Source of the DNA: Polaromonas sp. UBA4122
Lineage (GTDB): Bacteria; Pseudomonadota; Gammaproteobacteria; Burkholderiales; Burkholderiaceae_C
Direction of reading: 5' to 3'
Length of the DNA stretch: 48,574 nt
NCBI GenBank assembly: GCA_002381615.1
Contig: DFWY01000082.1
Coordinates: forward strand, 7,750-56,323
Both the position numbers and the translations under genes were made by a program. Positions 15,640-25,534 of the stretch are shown piece by piece. Each line of letters starts with the position of its first letter. Position 1 is the first letter of the stretch. The notes beneath the pieces are model-generated. The model had not been told where the DNA came from. It was given only the letters and a program-made list of their open reading frames with translations, and did not search any database.

Positions 15640-17645
15640 TGAATCTAGCGTATGAAGTGGAAGAGGCTTTTGCCCTGGGTGGCGTTTTATCGCGCGCGGC
15701 GGAGCATTTTGTGCCGCGTAGCGGCCAGACCGAGATGGCTTTGGCAGTGGCGCGTGCCATTGAAGGCGCCTATCCCCTCGTGGTGGAAGCCAGCACGGGC
15801 GTAGGTAAGACATTTTCATATCTGGTGCCTGCATTGCTGAGTGGTGAGCGGGTTTTGCTGTCTACCGCGACCAAAGCGTTGCAAGATCAGCTGTTTGGCC
15901 GCGATTTACCCCGCTTGGTGAAGGCGTTTGGGCTGCCGGTGCGTACGGCGCTGCTCAAAGGGCGGGCGAGCTATTTATGCCTGCATCGCATGGAAATGGC
16001 TCGCCAGGAGGCGCATCTGCCCGATGGCGTGTCGGTGCGTGCACTGGCAAGGATTGAAGAGTGGTCCCAAGTGACACGGACCGGCGATCTGGCGGAACTC
16101 CCTGGGCTGGATGAGCGTTCACCGGTGATCCCCTTTGTCACATCGACGCGGGAGAACTGTCTGGGTGCGCAATGCCCGCGTTTTCGTGCGTGTCATGTGA
16201 ACCTTGCCCGCAGAGAGGCTATGGCCGCGGACGTGGTGGTCATCAACCATCATCTGTTTTTTGCTGACCTGGCAGTTCGCGAGTCGGGCGTGGCTGAGCT
16301 ACTGCCCTCGGTGCGCATTGCGATTTTTGATGAAGCGCACCAGTTGAATGAAACAGGCGTGCAATTTCTGGGGAGAAACCTGACCACAGGTCAATTGCTG
16401 GACTTTTCCCGTGACATGCTGGCTGCAGGACTGCAACTGGCCCGCGGTCTGGTCGACTGGCAAGGGGTCGTTGCCGCCACCGAGCAGGCGGCCCGTGAAC
16501 TGCGCTTGTGTGCCGGCAAGCAGTATCCCGGCACCAAGCTGCGCTGGACCGGAGAAACGCCTGATGGCCTGAGTGCTGTCGTCTGGACGCAGGCACTGGA
16601 AGCGGTTCATGCCGCCTGCATGCAGGCATGCGCAGCGCTTGATAGGGTCAGCGAGATTGCACCTGACTTTGTTCGACTTTATGAGCGTGCCACTGAATTG
16701 GCAGAGCGGGCTGAAAACTTTGTCAACGCCTGTGAGCCGGGTTGTGTGCGCTGGGTCGATGTGGGTACGCAGTTGCGGCTTGTCGAATCACCGCTGGATA
16801 TTTCAAAGGCTGTAAAGAGCAAGGTGTTGGGTGCCGCAGGGGATGCTGCGAAATCCTGGATATTTACCTCTGCAACGCTCGGTGACGATGACAAGCTCAC
16901 ATGGTTCACCCAGCCTTGTGGGCTGGCGGATGCCGAAGTGTTGCGGGTCGGCAGCCCTTTCGACTATGAACGTCAGGCCGCGGTGTATGTTCCGCAAGAC
17001 TTTCCCAAGCCCAGCGATCCTTCCCATACGGCAAAGGTCGCAGAGTCCGCGGCAGCATGGTCGAGGCAATTGGGAGGGCGCACCATGGTGCTGACCACCA
17101 CGTTGCGGGCTTTGCGGGCGATTGGCGACGCGCTCCAGGTCGCTTTCGAGTACTCGGGTGATATGGAGGTGCTCGTTCAGGGGAACATGCCCAAACGGGT
17201 CCTGATTGAGCGCTTTCGGGAAGGGAATACCAATGGTGGCAGAGCCTGCGTGTTGGTTGCATCGGCGTCGTTCTGGGAGGGTATTGATGTGCCCGGTGAT
17301 GCGCTTCAGTTGGTCATCATCGACAAGCTGCCTTTTCCTCCGCCGAACGATCCTTTGGCCGAAGCCCGCTCGAAGCTGTTGGAGTCACAGGGGCGCAGTG
17401 CGTTTAACGACTATTTTCTGCCCGAGGCTGCCGTGGCACTCAAACAAGGGGCCGGGCGCTTGATACGCCGGGAAACCGATCAGGGCATATTGGTGGTATG
17501 TGACAGCCGCCTGGTTTCCATGGGCTACGGGCGGCGTTTGCTGAGAGCGCTTCCTCCGATGCAAAGACTGATATCGGAGCAAGAGTTGATGGACCGGCTT
17601 GAGAGTCTTACCAGAACTTGTACCAGGGGTTGTCTGCAGACTTGA
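15639..17645 (+). CDS. DinG/YoaA-family ATP-dependent DNA helicase
   Basis: 668-aa superfamily-2 XPD-like helicase (5'-3' in characterised relatives). Walker A is ASTGVGKT with K57; DEAH is at 231-234. The four iron-sulfur cysteines are C114 (ASYLC) and C174, C179, C185 (NCLGAQCPRFRAC), the same arrangement as in XPD and DinG. Later helicase motifs include FTSATL, ASASFWEGIDVPGD and GAGRLIRRETDQG. The size and lack of an exonuclease domain fit YoaA as well as DinG, so no symbol is given. Likely role is unwinding of damaged or replicating DNA. Its last 38 bases overlap the bamD 3' end on the other strand. Confidence 0.92.
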   Translation: MNLAYEVEEAFALGGVLSRAAEHFVPRSGQTEMALAVARAIEGAYPLVVEASTGVGKTFSYLVPALLSGERVLLSTATKALQDQLFGRDLPRLVKAFGLPVRTALLKGRASYLCLHRMEMARQEAHLPDGVSVRALARIEEWSQVTRTGDLAELPGLDERSPVIPFVTSTRENCLGAQCPRFRACHVNLARREAMAADVVVINHHLFFADLAVRESGVAELLPSVRIAIFDEAHQLNETGVQFLGRNLTTGQLLDFSRDMLAAGLQLARGLVDWQGVVAATEQAARELRLCAGKQYPGTKLRWTGETPDGLSAVVWTQALEAVHAACMQACAALDRVSEIAPDFVRLYERATELAERAENFVNACEPGCVRWVDVGTQLRLVESPLDISKAVKSKVLGAAGDAAKSWIFTSATLGDDDKLTWFTQPCGLADAEVLRVGSPFDYERQAAVYVPQDFPKPSDPSHTAKVAESAAAWSRQLGGRTMVLTTTLRALRAIGDALQVAFEYSGDMEVLVQGNMPKRVLIERFREGNTNGGRACVLVASASFWEGIDVPGDALQLVIIDKLPFPPPNDPLAEARSKLLESQGRSAFNDYFLPEAAVALKQGAGRLIRRETDQGILVVCDSRLVSMGYGRRLLRALPPMQRLISEQELMDRLESLTRTCTRGCLQT

Positions 17646-18432
17646 AACCTTTGCTCATGTACTGGCTTTGTGGATACGTCTTTTCCATGATGCGACGGGT
17701 GTCATCGCGCAGTTCGGCCATGCCCAGTGCATCGTAGGATTTGTAAAGAATGTAGGTGGCTTCTTCGAGCGCCGGAACGTCGCGGTAGTCGGAAATTGCA
17801 CTCTGGGCCCGATTGATGGCGGCGATGTAGGCACCGCGGGAATAGTAGTACCTGGCCACATTGACTTCCGATTGAGCCAATGAATTCACGATATAGTTCA
17901 TGCGCAAGCGTGAGTCCGGCGCATAGCGTGAATCCGGGAAGCGGGTCACCAGTTCCTTGAACGATTCAAACGATTCTTTGGCCGCTTTCTGGTCGCGCTC
18001 CGACAAGTCCTGGCGCGAGATGAACCCGAAAATGCCAAGATTGTCATTAAAGTTCACTAGGCCTTTGAGGTACAGCGCGTAATCCATGCCGGGACTGGCC
18101 GGGTGTAGCTTCATAAACCGGTCCAGTGTTGAAGCTGCTTGGGCCTGTTCGCCACCTTTGTACTGGGCATACGCCTTCTCAAGCTGGGCTTGCTGCGCAA
18201 GAGGGGTTCCGGCGGCACGGCCTTCCAGCTTCTCATAAAGGGGAATGGCCTTGTCGTAGGCGCCGGAGTTCGCTTCATCCTTGGCTTCAGCGTAAATCTT
18301 GTTCGGACTCCAGGAGGCAGTGAGATCCGGCGCTGGGGTGCTTGAGCAGCCGGCGATTACAAAAGACAATGCGCAAACGGCTGCAACAAGCGGCAATGCA
18401 TTTGGAACAACCGATAATTTGGTGGAAAACAT
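17608..18432 (-). CDS. bamD: Outer membrane protein assembly factor BamD
   Basis: 274-aa outer-membrane lipoprotein of the BAM complex. Signal peptide with lipobox FVIAGC (acylated C29), then about five TPR-like repeats (NKIYAEAKDEANSGAYDKAIPLYEKL..., YYYSRGAYIAAINRAQSAISDY). The segments HPASPGMDYALYLKGL and RFPDSRYAPDSRLRM are diagnostic. AGAAGG lies about 10 bases before the ATG. It is divergent from rluD, the same arrangement as in E. coli, with 17 bases between the two start codons. The stop lies inside the helicase gene's 3' end (convergent overlap). Confidence 0.95.
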   Translation of the reverse strand: MFSTKLSVVPNALPLVAAVCALSFVIAGCSSTPAPDLTASWSPNKIYAEAKDEANSGAYDKAIPLYEKLEGRAAGTPLAQQAQLEKAYAQYKGGEQAQAASTLDRFMKLHPASPGMDYALYLKGLVNFNDNLGIFGFISRQDLSERDQKAAKESFESFKELVTRFPDSRYAPDSRLRMNYIVNSLAQSEVNVARYYYSRGAYIAAINRAQSAISDYRDVPALEEATYILYKSYDALGMAELRDDTRRIMEKTYPQSQYMSKGFKSADNPWYKFW

Positions 18433-18449
18433 TGCAATTGACCTTCTTG

Positions 18450-19484
18450 ATGACTGATTCTGAACAAAGCAAATTTATTATATCGAGCGCTGTTGCAGCC
18501 AATGGCCTGCTAGACAAAGCTCAGGATGAGGGAGGCAGCAGCGCTGAGATGGAATTGCGGCGGGTGATGGTTCCTGCCGAGAGCCATGGTAGCCGTCTTG
18601 ACCGGGCCTTGGCTGGCATTGTGCCTGAGTTCTCCCGCAACTATCTCCAGCAATTGATCGAGGCCGGGGTGGTGCAACTGGGCGGCTTGGCGGTGACCAA
18701 AACATCCACCAAGGTCAAGGCAGGGGATGAACTCACCATTGAGTTGCGGCCTACGCCGCAAAGTCAGGCATTCAAGCCTGAAGCCATGGCGCTGGAAATT
18801 GTGTTTGAAGACCCGTATTTATTGGTGATCAACAAGCCTGCTGGGCTGGTCGTGCATCCAGCGCCCGGTAACTGGAGTGGCACCTTGCTCAATGGATTGT
18901 TGGCGTATGACCCTCATGCCTCCTTTTTACCGCGTGCCGGTATCGTACACCGCCTTGACAAAGACACCAGCGGGCTGATGGTGGTGGCCCGCCAGCGAAA
19001 GGTGATGGACCAGCTGGTAGACCTGATCGCAGCCCGAAACGTGCACAGGGAATATATCGCACTGGCACATGGCGCATGGCAGGGCGCGCGAACCCGCCAA
19101 GTGGACGCGGCGATAGGCCGTGATCCCCGTAACCGCCTGCGTATGGCGGTGGTTGATCTCGAAAAAAATTCCGGCAAGGCGGCTTCTACGGTGGTATCGC
19201 TGCTGCAAAGCGGAGAACGGCACTGCTTGGTGAAGTGCAAGCTGCATACCGGCCGCACCCATCAAATCCGGGTTCACATGGCGTTTCTGGGTCATCCCTT
19301 GGTGTCTGATGGGCTTTATGGGGGGGCGGTTGCGGGCGGCTTGAACCGGCAAGCACTGCACGCATGTCGGCTGGCGTTTGAGCATCCCGTCACGGGTGCC
19401 ATGCTGGAGTTCAGGTCGCAGCCGCCCGCTGACTTGCAAGCGGCCATCGTGGATTTGGGCCTGATATACAATCAAACTTCGTAG
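18450..19484 (+). CDS. rluD: 23S rRNA pseudouridine synthase RluD
   Basis: 344-aa pseudouridine synthase acting on helix 69 of 23S rRNA. An S4-like RNA-binding domain (about 45-105) is followed by the RluA-type catalytic domain, with D170 in [15 protein letters not shown] and the segment [25 protein letters not shown]. The ATG at 18450 is used because earlier in-frame starts would run into bamD. Its roughly 35-residue N-terminal extension beyond the S4 domain is longer than in E. coli and has no strong ribosome-binding site, so the exact start is uncertain. Shares a short divergent promoter region with bamD. Confidence 0.92.
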   Translation: MTDSEQSKFIISSAVAANGLLDKAQDEGGSSAEMELRRVMVPAESHGSRLDRALAGIVPEFSRNYLQQLIEAGVVQLGGLAVTKTSTKVKAGDELTIELRPTPQSQAFKPEAMALEIVFEDPYLLVINKPAGLVVHPAPGNWSGTLLNGLLAYDPHASFLPRAGIVHRLDKDTSGLMVVARQRKVMDQLVDLIAARNVHREYIALAHGAWQGARTRQVDAAIGRDPRNRLRMAVVDLEKNSGKAASTVVSLLQSGERHCLVKCKLHTGRTHQIRVHMAFLGHPLVSDGLYGGAVAGGLNRQALHACRLAFEHPVTGAMLEFRSQPPADLQAAIVDLGLIYNQTS

Positions 19485-19597
19485 TTTTCGACTACCCGCA
19501 CATGGCGCCCCTAACTAGGAGACCGCGCATGGATGCAATGCGAGGACATGCGCTTGTCCTGGCCTTTTTCCCGCCTTTTTTCGGAACGACCACAATC

Positions 19598-20338
19598 ATG
19601 AATACGACGGATGCGAAGCGCGTCCTCGAAACAGCCCTTATTTGCGCGCAGCAACCGCTGCCTTTACGCGAAATGGGTGTCTTGTTTAACGGGGTACTGA
19701 CTGCCGACAGCCTCAAGCTGGTGCTTGAAGACCTGCAAAACGACTGGTCAGGACGTGGTGTGGAACTCGTTCATGTGGCTACGGGCTGGCGCTTTCAAAG
19801 TCGGCCGCAAATGCGCGAATACCTGGACAGGCTCCATCCTGAAAAACCTCCCCGCTACAGTCGGGCGACCCTGGAAACGCTTGCAATCATCGCGTACCGC
19901 CAGCCGGTAACGCGCGGCGACATGGAAGATATACGCGGCGTCACGATCAACAGCCTGCTTCTCAAGCAATTGGAGGATCGTGGTTGGGTGGAGGTGATCG
20001 GTCACCGGGAAACCGTAGGCCGGCCCGCGCTTTACGCAACCACCAGGCAGTTTTTGGATGATTTGGGCGTCGAATCCCTGGACCAGCTTCCTGTGATGGA
20101 CAGCACCTCAGGTCAGGTTTCAATGCTTGAACAAATCGAGTTTGGTATTGCGGAACCCGTACCGATGCATCCGGCGGAGCTGGCTGCTTCATTGGAATCC
20201 GCCGACAGCGAAATCGCTGGGCTGGAATCATACCCCGGCACGCCAGAAATTCAGGAAGACTCGGCGCCGGATGCCGGCAAGCCTTCTGAACACGATTCCC
20301 ATGATCAAGAAGCCAGTAATTCTCACGCAGGAATGTAA
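19598..20338 (+). CDS. scpB: Segregation and condensation protein ScpB
   Basis: 246-aa winged-helix protein of the SMC-ScpAB condensin. The core [30 protein letters not shown] and [23 protein letters not shown] are diagnostic. The ATG at 19598 gives the family-like start [22 protein letters not shown] better ribosome-binding site (AGGAG) precedes an in-frame ATG at 19529, which would add 23 hydrophobic residues; both starts are possible. The acidic C-terminal 60 residues are low-complexity. No scpA in the window. rluB follows after 4 bases, a usual pairing. Confidence 0.93.
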   Translation: MNTTDAKRVLETALICAQQPLPLREMGVLFNGVLTADSLKLVLEDLQNDWSGRGVELVHVATGWRFQSRPQMREYLDRLHPEKPPRYSRATLETLAIIAYRQPVTRGDMEDIRGVTINSLLLKQLEDRGWVEVIGHRETVGRPALYATTRQFLDDLGVESLDQLPVMDSTSGQVSMLEQIEFGIAEPVPMHPAELAASLESADSEIAGLESYPGTPEIQEDSAPDAGKPSEHDSHDQEASNSHAGM

Positions 20339-20342
20339 AAGC

Positions 20343-21947
20343 ATGAATCAGCAAGACCAACCGGTTTCCGAAATCCTGGCTACGCCTGACAAAGAGCCAA
20401 ATAAGGCCGTAGCGCCTGAGCAGACTGCGCGGGAAGCTCCTGATTTGATAGCTGCTGGCGAACTGGAGGAGTCCTCCATGCCAAAACCTGCTGTCGAACG
20501 ACGCGTTCCAGTGGCTCCGGCAACCACCATCCGGTTTGAAGACGTGGTGACCGGTCAATTTGACGCAGACGAAGACGATGTGGCGCTTGAGTTGCCAAAA
20601 CGGGTATTGATGCCGCAGCCCGAAACCCCCAAGTTGCACAAAGTACTGGCGCAAGCCGGGTTGGGTTCCAGGCTGGAAATGGAGCAGTTGATTCTTGAAG
20701 GGCGCATTTCGGTCAATGCCGAGCCCGCCCACATTGGGCAGCGCATCCAGTTTGGCGATACCGTCAAGGTGAATGGCAAGCCCATTCGGGTGCGTATTGA
20801 GCCGCCACCTCCCCGCGTTATTGCGTACCACAAGCCCATCGGGGAGGTCGTAACGCACGACGATCCGCAAAACCGGCCGACCGTGTTCCGGCGGCTGCCC
20901 AAGCTGTTTCAGGGTAAATGGCAGTCCGTCGGGCGTCTTGACCTGAATACCGAAGGCCTGCTGCTTCTGACGAGTTCTGGCGAGTTGGCCAATAAGCTGA
21001 TGCATCCGCGGTTTGGGCTTGAGCGCGAATACGCCGTGCGTGTGTTGGGTGCCCTGAATAATGAGGAGAAAAAACGCCTGCTCGAGGGCGTGACGCTCGA
21101 TGACGGCGTGGCGCAGTTCAGCTCGATCGAGGCTGGCGGCGGTGAGGGGGCCAATTGCTGGTACCGGGTCACCATTTCTGAGGGGCGTAACCGCGAGGTT
21201 CGGCGCATGTTTGAAGCGGTGGGCCATGCAGTAAGCCGGCTTATTCGGATCCGATACGGTGCCATGCTTTTGCCGCGTGGGCTTAAGCGGGGTGCATTCG
21301 TTGAACTCGACGAGCGTGATATCTGGGCGCTGACCAGCGCGGTGACTCGTTCCGAATCTCGCGCCGATCCGCGAGGAGCGCCCAAACAGACCTTCCCCCC
21401 GGGTGAGGGCGGTGATGAGCGTCGTCGGGGCCAGGGCCCACGCGGAAATGATCGTTCGCGCGGCGCCCGTGGTCGGCCTCAGGTCACCGATGCTGGCCAA
21501 CCCGATGCATTGCCCCAAGCCGGGGCCGAGCAGGAGCCGAATGATCTGCAACCGCCCATGAACAGGATGGATTCCGCGCCCAGAGGCAACAGGCGTCGCG
21601 GCGGAAAAGGACGTAGCCAGGGCGGCAATGTCGGAGCCGGCTCCCGGTCTGGGCAGCCGACGGGCAATGGTGGCTCGCAGGGGCCAAAGCGGCGCGATGA
21701 ACGTGGAGACCGGAGCGACAAAGGTACCGGCGGCGCACAGCCTGATCCCATGAAAACGTCGTTTGGCTATATCGGTGCGGATACCTTCACAAGGCAGCGG
21801 CAAGACCAGGGGCAACGGCGCAGTGGCGGCGGTGGCAACGCAGGCGGTATGGGCGGTGGTGGTGACCAGCGTCGTGGTGGTGGCAATAGCGGTGGGAACC
21901 GCGGAGGCGGTAATCGAGGCGGTGGAAACCGCAGCGGAAATCGCTGA
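20343..21947 (+). CDS. rluB: 23S rRNA pseudouridine synthase RluB with long Gly/Arg-rich tail
   Basis: 534-aa RsuA/RluB-type enzyme. Residues 1-95 are a disordered Pro/Glu/Ala tail, residues 96-145 an S4 domain ([14 protein letters not shown]), then the catalytic domain with D200 in [14 protein letters not shown] and the [14 protein letters not shown] block. From about 345 to the end the protein becomes extremely Gly, Arg, Asn and Gln-rich, with repeated RGG/GGN units, an RGG-box style tail probably binding RNA. Some Burkholderiales RluB proteins have such tails, but this one is about 190 residues long. The N-terminal tail ([12 protein letters not shown]) is encoded across a reverse copy of the 55-bp repeat. 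The start four bases after scpB suggests coupling. Confidence 0.93.
   Translation: MNQQDQPVSEILATPDKEPNKAVAPEQTAREAPDLIAAGELEESSMPKPAVERRVPVAPATTIRFEDVVTGQFDADEDDVALELPKRVLMPQPETPKLHKVLAQAGLGSRLEMEQLILEGRISVNAEPAHIGQRIQFGDTVKVNGKPIRVRIEPPPPRVIAYHKPIGEVVTHDDPQNRPTVFRRLPKLFQGKWQSVGRLDLNTEGLLLLTSSGELANKLMHPRFGLEREYAVRVLGALNNEEKKRLLEGVTLDDGVAQFSSIEAGGGEGANCWYRVTISEGRNREVRRMFEAVGHAVSRLIRIRYGAMLLPRGLKRGAFVELDERDIWALTSAVTRSESRADPRGAPKQTFPPGEGGDERRRGQGPRGNDRSRGARGRPQVTDAGQPDALPQAGAEQEPNDLQPPMNRMDSAPRGNRRRGGKGRSQGGNVGAGSRSGQPTGNGGSQGPKRRDERGDRSDKGTGGAQPDPMKTSFGYIGADTFTRQRQDQGQRRSGGGGNAGGMGGGGDQRRGGGNSGGNRGGGNRGGGNRSGNR
20436..20490 (-). repeat. 55-bp dispersed repeat, copy 8 (inside rluB)
   Basis: On the minus strand the conserved end reads GCAGCTATCAAATCAGGAGC (20436-20455). 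It fits GCTAT-N9-AGC and is almost identical to the end of copy 4 (GCTATAAAATCAGGAGC). It lies in frame in the disordered N-terminal tail of RluB. Confidence 0.55.
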
Positions 21948-22065
21948 ATGTCTCAGAAGCACTCCATTTCGCAGGGGGTGCTCTGAACTCATGAGTCCAC
22001 AGGTTAAAATCATAGGCTTTATTCAATTTTTGAATAATTTAAAAATCCAAGGTTAAGGAAAATTC

Positions 22066-22491
22066 ATGGCGATCGAACGCACTCTCTCCATTATCAAACC
22101 CGACGCGGTGGCAAAAAATGTGATTGGTCAAATCTATGCACGTTTTGAAGCCGCTGGCCTGAAGGTCGTCGCAGCCAAGATGGTTCACTTGTCGCAGAGG
22201 GAAGCCGAAGCTTTCTACGCAGTGCACAAAGAGCGTCCTTTCTTCAAGGATCTGGTTTCGTTCATGATTTCCGGCCCGGTGATGATCCAGTCGCTGGAGG
22301 GTGAAGGTGCCGTCCTGAAGAACCGCGATCTGATGGGTGCTACCGACCCGAAGAAGGCTGCTGCCGGCACCATTCGCGCCGATTTCGCCGACAGCATTGA
22401 TGCCAATGCCGTGCATGGCTCTGACGCCGTCGAAACTGCCCAAGCTGAGATCGCGTTCTTCTTCCCCGGCATGAACGTTTACTCTCATTAA
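22066..22491 (+). CDS. ndk: Nucleoside diphosphate kinase
   Basis: 141-aa enzyme transferring the gamma-phosphate from ATP to nucleoside diphosphates through phospho-histidine H117 (NAVHGSD). The K11 (SIIKPDAV) and RPFF segments are also typical, and the length is standard. Strong AAGGA six to seven bases before ATG. It is preceded by a 118-base AT-rich leader containing TTCAATTTTTGAA, a small palindrome, so it probably has its own promoter. Confidence 0.97.
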   Translation: MAIERTLSIIKPDAVAKNVIGQIYARFEAAGLKVVAAKMVHLSQREAEAFYAVHKERPFFKDLVSFMISGPVMIQSLEGEGAVLKNRDLMGATDPKKAAAGTIRADFADSIDANAVHGSDAVETAQAEIAFFFPGMNVYSH

Positions 22492-22570
22492 TCATGCTCG
22501 TCCCCATGCTTTGCTTCCCTTTATCAGGGTCGTCGCTTGCTTGGGGCGGCCCAGCTTATCGCGCGCTGCG

Positions 22571-23728
22571 ATGACGGCCAACCTGCTTGGCTACGATCTT
22601 GATGGTCTGACCGCCTTTTGCGAGCAGCTCGGCGAAAAGCGCTTTCGCGCCACACAGCTGTTTCGCTGGATTCATCAAAAAGGTGCGACCGATTTTGAGC
22701 AAATGACAGATCTGGCAAAGTCTTTGCGCGAAAAGCTTGCAGGCTCGGCCCATGTTCAAGGACCGAAGGTGGCGTCCCGCCACGAGTCGGCTGACGGCAC
22801 CATCAAATGGTTGTTTGATGTTGGGGCAGGCGATGTCATTGAGACCGTCTTCATCCCCGAAGCTGATCGCGGAACCTTGTGCATTTCATCCCAGGTCGGT
22901 TGTGCCGTGGGTTGCCGGTTTTGTTCGACCGGGCATCAGGGTTTTAGCCGCAATCTCACCACCGGGGAAATTGTCTCCCAGTTGTGGTTCGCAGAGCACT
23001 TCCTGCGTCAGCATCTGGACAGGCAAAACCGGCAAGAGCGCGTGATTTCTAACGTGGTCATGATGGGCATGGGCGAGCCCTTGCAGAACTATTCGCAACT
23101 AGTGCCAGCATTGAGAGTCATGCTGGATGACCATGGCTATGGTTTGTCCCGCCGACGGGTGACGGTGTCGACCTCCGGCGTCGTGCCCATGATGGATCGG
23201 CTGGCCGAGGATTGCCCTGTGGCGCTTGCTGTGTCGCTGCACGCACCACAGGATGCGCTGCGAGACAACCTCGTTCCGCTGAACAAAAAATACCCAATCG
23301 CGGAGTTGCTGGAGGCCTGCACCCGCTACCAGGCGGCGGCGCCACGCGACTTCATCACGTTTGAATACTGCATGCTTGACGGGGTTAACGACCAGCCTGA
23401 GCACGCGCGCCAGCTGGTGTCCCTGATGCAAACGTATTTTGCACACGGCCTGTCGTGCAAATTCAACCTGATTCCGTTCAATCCATTTCCGGTCTCTGGC
23501 CTGAGGCGTTCGGATATGTCGCAGGTTGCATCATTCGCAAAAATCCTGATGGATGCGGGCATCGTGACTACCGTCCGGAAAACCCGCGGCGATGATATTG
23601 ACGCAGCCTGCGGGCAGCTGGCTGGTGATGTTCAGGACCGGACCGGCGTGGACCGGCGCATGGCAGCGCAACGGCAAGGTATGCTCGGGGGCATCAAGGT
23701 GGTTGTGGTCAAGGGGATGGATGTATGA
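22571..23728 (+). CDS. rlmN: Dual-specificity RNA methyltransferase RlmN
   Basis: 385-aa radical-SAM enzyme making m2A in 23S rRNA (A2503) and in tRNA (A37). Radical-SAM cysteines are C111, C115, C118 (CAVGCRFC), and the catalytic C-terminal cysteine is C347 ([10 protein letters not shown]). [20 protein letters not shown] and [11 protein letters not shown] are intact. The ATG at 22571 gives an N-terminus ([23 protein letters not shown]) consistent with the family; no good ribosome-binding site precedes it, so an upstream TTG at 22511 remains possible. The stop overlaps the pilF start (ATGA). First gene of a long plus-strand cluster also found in other betaproteobacteria. Confidence 0.95.
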   Translation: MTANLLGYDLDGLTAFCEQLGEKRFRATQLFRWIHQKGATDFEQMTDLAKSLREKLAGSAHVQGPKVASRHESADGTIKWLFDVGAGDVIETVFIPEADRGTLCISSQVGCAVGCRFCSTGHQGFSRNLTTGEIVSQLWFAEHFLRQHLDRQNRQERVISNVVMMGMGEPLQNYSQLVPALRVMLDDHGYGLSRRRVTVSTSGVVPMMDRLAEDCPVALAVSLHAPQDALRDNLVPLNKKYPIAELLEACTRYQAAAPRDFITFEYCMLDGVNDQPEHARQLVSLMQTYFAHGLSCKFNLIPFNPFPVSGLRRSDMSQVASFAKILMDAGIVTTVRKTRGDDIDAACGQLAGDVQDRTGVDRRMAAQRQGMLGGIKVVVVKGMDV

Positions 23729-24534
23729 GGTTTGTCGCCAATGTGATCTGGATGTCAGCCTGCTGGGTTGCTATGTTGCTGGCGGGGTGCGCTAATCAAC
23801 CAGGCACCTCAGGGGCATCGGGTAACCGAAATGACATCGTCACCGAGTCGGATGAACCCGATCAACGTCGGCGCGCCCGGCTGCGGCTTGAGCTGGCCAC
23901 TGGTTATTTCGAACAGGGGCAGACCAAAGTTGCGCTTGATGAAATCAAGCAATCGCTGGCCACAGATCCAACTTTTGTGGACGCTTTCAACCTGCGCGGG
24001 CTGGTGTACATGCGGCTCAACGACATTCCGCTGGCAGAAGACAGTTTTCGCCGTGCGCTCGCGCTGAATTCGCGCGATGCAGACGTAGCGCACAACTATG
24101 GGTGGCTTCTTTGCCAGCAAGGCCGCTACAACGAATCATTCAAGTTTTTTTCGCAGGCTGCGGCCAATCCCACCTACAGCGGAAAAGCCAAAACGCTGAT
24201 GACTCAAGGTGTGTGCCAGGTTCGCGCAGGTCAGCGTGCCGAGGCTGAGCAAAGCCTGATGCACTCTTATGAGCTTGATGCGGGCAACCCTGTCACCGGG
24301 TACAACCTGGCCAATCTTCTTTACGAGCGCGGTGAGTTGACGCGAGCACTGTTTTATATCCGCCGTCTGAACAACAGTGAATTAGCCAATGCTCAAACCC
24401 TCTGGCTGGGTATCAAGACCGAGCGAAAGCTGAACAATCGGGAGGCGATGTTGCAATTGGCCGAGCAGCTAAAAAAACGTTTTGCGCAGTCCCCTGAGGC
24501 CGCTTCCTACGAAAAAGGTTCATTTGATGAGTGA
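23725..24534 (+). CDS. pilF: Type IV pilus biogenesis lipoprotein PilF/PilW
   Basis: 269-aa TPR lipoprotein that pilots the PilQ secretin to the outer membrane. Signal peptide with lipobox MLLAGC (C22), then about six TPR motifs ([50 protein letters not shown]). Start overlaps the rlmN stop by 4 bases, end overlaps the rodZ start by 8. The rlmN-pilF-rodZ-ispG-hisS order is well conserved in beta- and gammaproteobacteria. Confidence 0.93.
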   Translation: MRFVANVIWMSACWVAMLLAGCANQPGTSGASGNRNDIVTESDEPDQRRRARLRLELATGYFEQGQTKVALDEIKQSLATDPTFVDAFNLRGLVYMRLNDIPLAEDSFRRALALNSRDADVAHNYGWLLCQQGRYNESFKFFSQAAANPTYSGKAKTLMTQGVCQVRAGQRAEAEQSLMHSYELDAGNPVTGYNLANLLYERGELTRALFYIRRLNNSELANAQTLWLGIKTERKLNNREAMLQLAEQLKKRFAQSPEAASYEKGSFDE

Positions 24535-25534
24535 CCTTGATCCCGTGCTGGCTGGACACTCTGATGCAGAGACTGCTGCTTCCGGCTTCAGCAGCCGCCA
24601 AAACACGACCGGGTCGGCACCCACAGCAGGTGCATTGCTTCGCGGTGCGAGGGAGGCGGCAGGTATGCATATCGCAGCATTGGCGGGGTTGCTCAAGATT
24701 CCTGTAAAAAAACTGGAAGCGCTGGAGCATGACCAGTTTGACCTATTGCCCGATGCTGTTTTCGTGCGAGCGCTGGCCTCCAGCGTATGTCGAACCTTGA
24801 AGCTAGACGCGGTCCATGTGCTTGAACGGCTGCCTCCAAGCAGCGCCCCCAAGCTGACATCCCAAGGCGCAGGCATCAACACGCCGTTTCGTTCGTCGGG
24901 TGACGGTCAGCGGCCGTCTCTAGGGTCGCGGGTTTCGCGGCCCGCCGTTCTCGTCGGCCTTGCCTTCTTGCTGGGCGCGCTGGTATTGATTTTCCTGCCC
25001 CCCATCAAGCAGGACGCCGCGTCAGGCCACCTTGTTGCAGACGGATCACCCCCTAGCGGCGAGTCCCTTAAACTGATGCCTGCAACAGTGGTCATGGCGG
25101 GTGTAGGCTTGGCGGACCGTACCAAGTCTGTGGCATCAACGCAGCAAGCCAGCAAACCCGTAGCAGTCGCCACTGCTGCCACTACAGCGGGCTTGCCGTC
25201 CACCGGGTCTGTCACGTCCGCAGCACCTGTATCAACCCAGGCGTCAGTCTCTGTTCCTGTACCTGCACTAACTTTGGCAAATTCAACCGCGGCATCCGCC
25301 GACATCGTGACCTTCCGCGCGAAAGGTGAATCCTGGGTTGAGGTGACCGACGCGAAAGGCTCAGTCTTGCTGCGCCGCATCCTGACCGCCGGAGAGCGCG
25401 CCAGTGCATCCGGCGCGTTGCCGCTGGCCGCTGTGGTCGGCAGGGCTGATGCGGTTCAGGTTCAAGTGCGCGGACAGGCACTTGACCTGATTGCAGTAGC
25501 CAGAGATAACGTGGCCCGATTTGAGGTGAAATAG
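24527..25534 (+). CDS. rodZ: Cytoskeleton protein RodZ
   Basis: 335-aa bitopic membrane protein linking MreB to the cell-wall machinery. N-terminal helix-turn-helix domain (about 35-105: [22 protein letters not shown]), one transmembrane helix (about 137-160: [19 protein letters not shown]), an Ala/Thr/Pro/Ser-rich periplasmic linker, and the C-terminal DUF4115-type domain ([18 protein letters not shown]). The ATG at 24527, with AAGG upstream and an 8-base overlap with pilF, is preferred over the longer frame. Its stop shares one base with the ispG GTG. Confidence 0.92.
   Translation: MSDLDPVLAGHSDAETAASGFSSRQNTTGSAPTAGALLRGAREAAGMHIAALAGLLKIPVKKLEALEHDQFDLLPDAVFVRALASSVCRTLKLDAVHVLERLPPSSAPKLTSQGAGINTPFRSSGDGQRPSLGSRVSRPAVLVGLAFLLGALVLIFLPPIKQDAASGHLVADGSPPSGESLKLMPATVVMAGVGLADRTKSVASTQQASKPVAVATAATTAGLPSTGSVTSAAPVSTQASVSVPVPALTLANSTAASADIVTFRAKGESWVEVTDAKGSVLLRRILTAGERASASGALPLAAVVGRADAVQVQVRGQALDLIAVARDNVARFEVK

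Noticed and set aside
21820-21945. Tandem-repeat-like GGCGGTGG/GGAAACCGC units, at first sight a repeat array
   Set aside because: They are the codons of the RluB Gly/Arg/Asn tail, with irregular spacing; not a CRISPR and no spacers.
19962-22013. 683-codon open frame on the minus strand
   Set aside because: It lies antisense to scpB/rluB, whose products are clear. The translation is low-complexity and resembles no family; the long opening follows from the high GC and the repetitive RGG-coding DNA.
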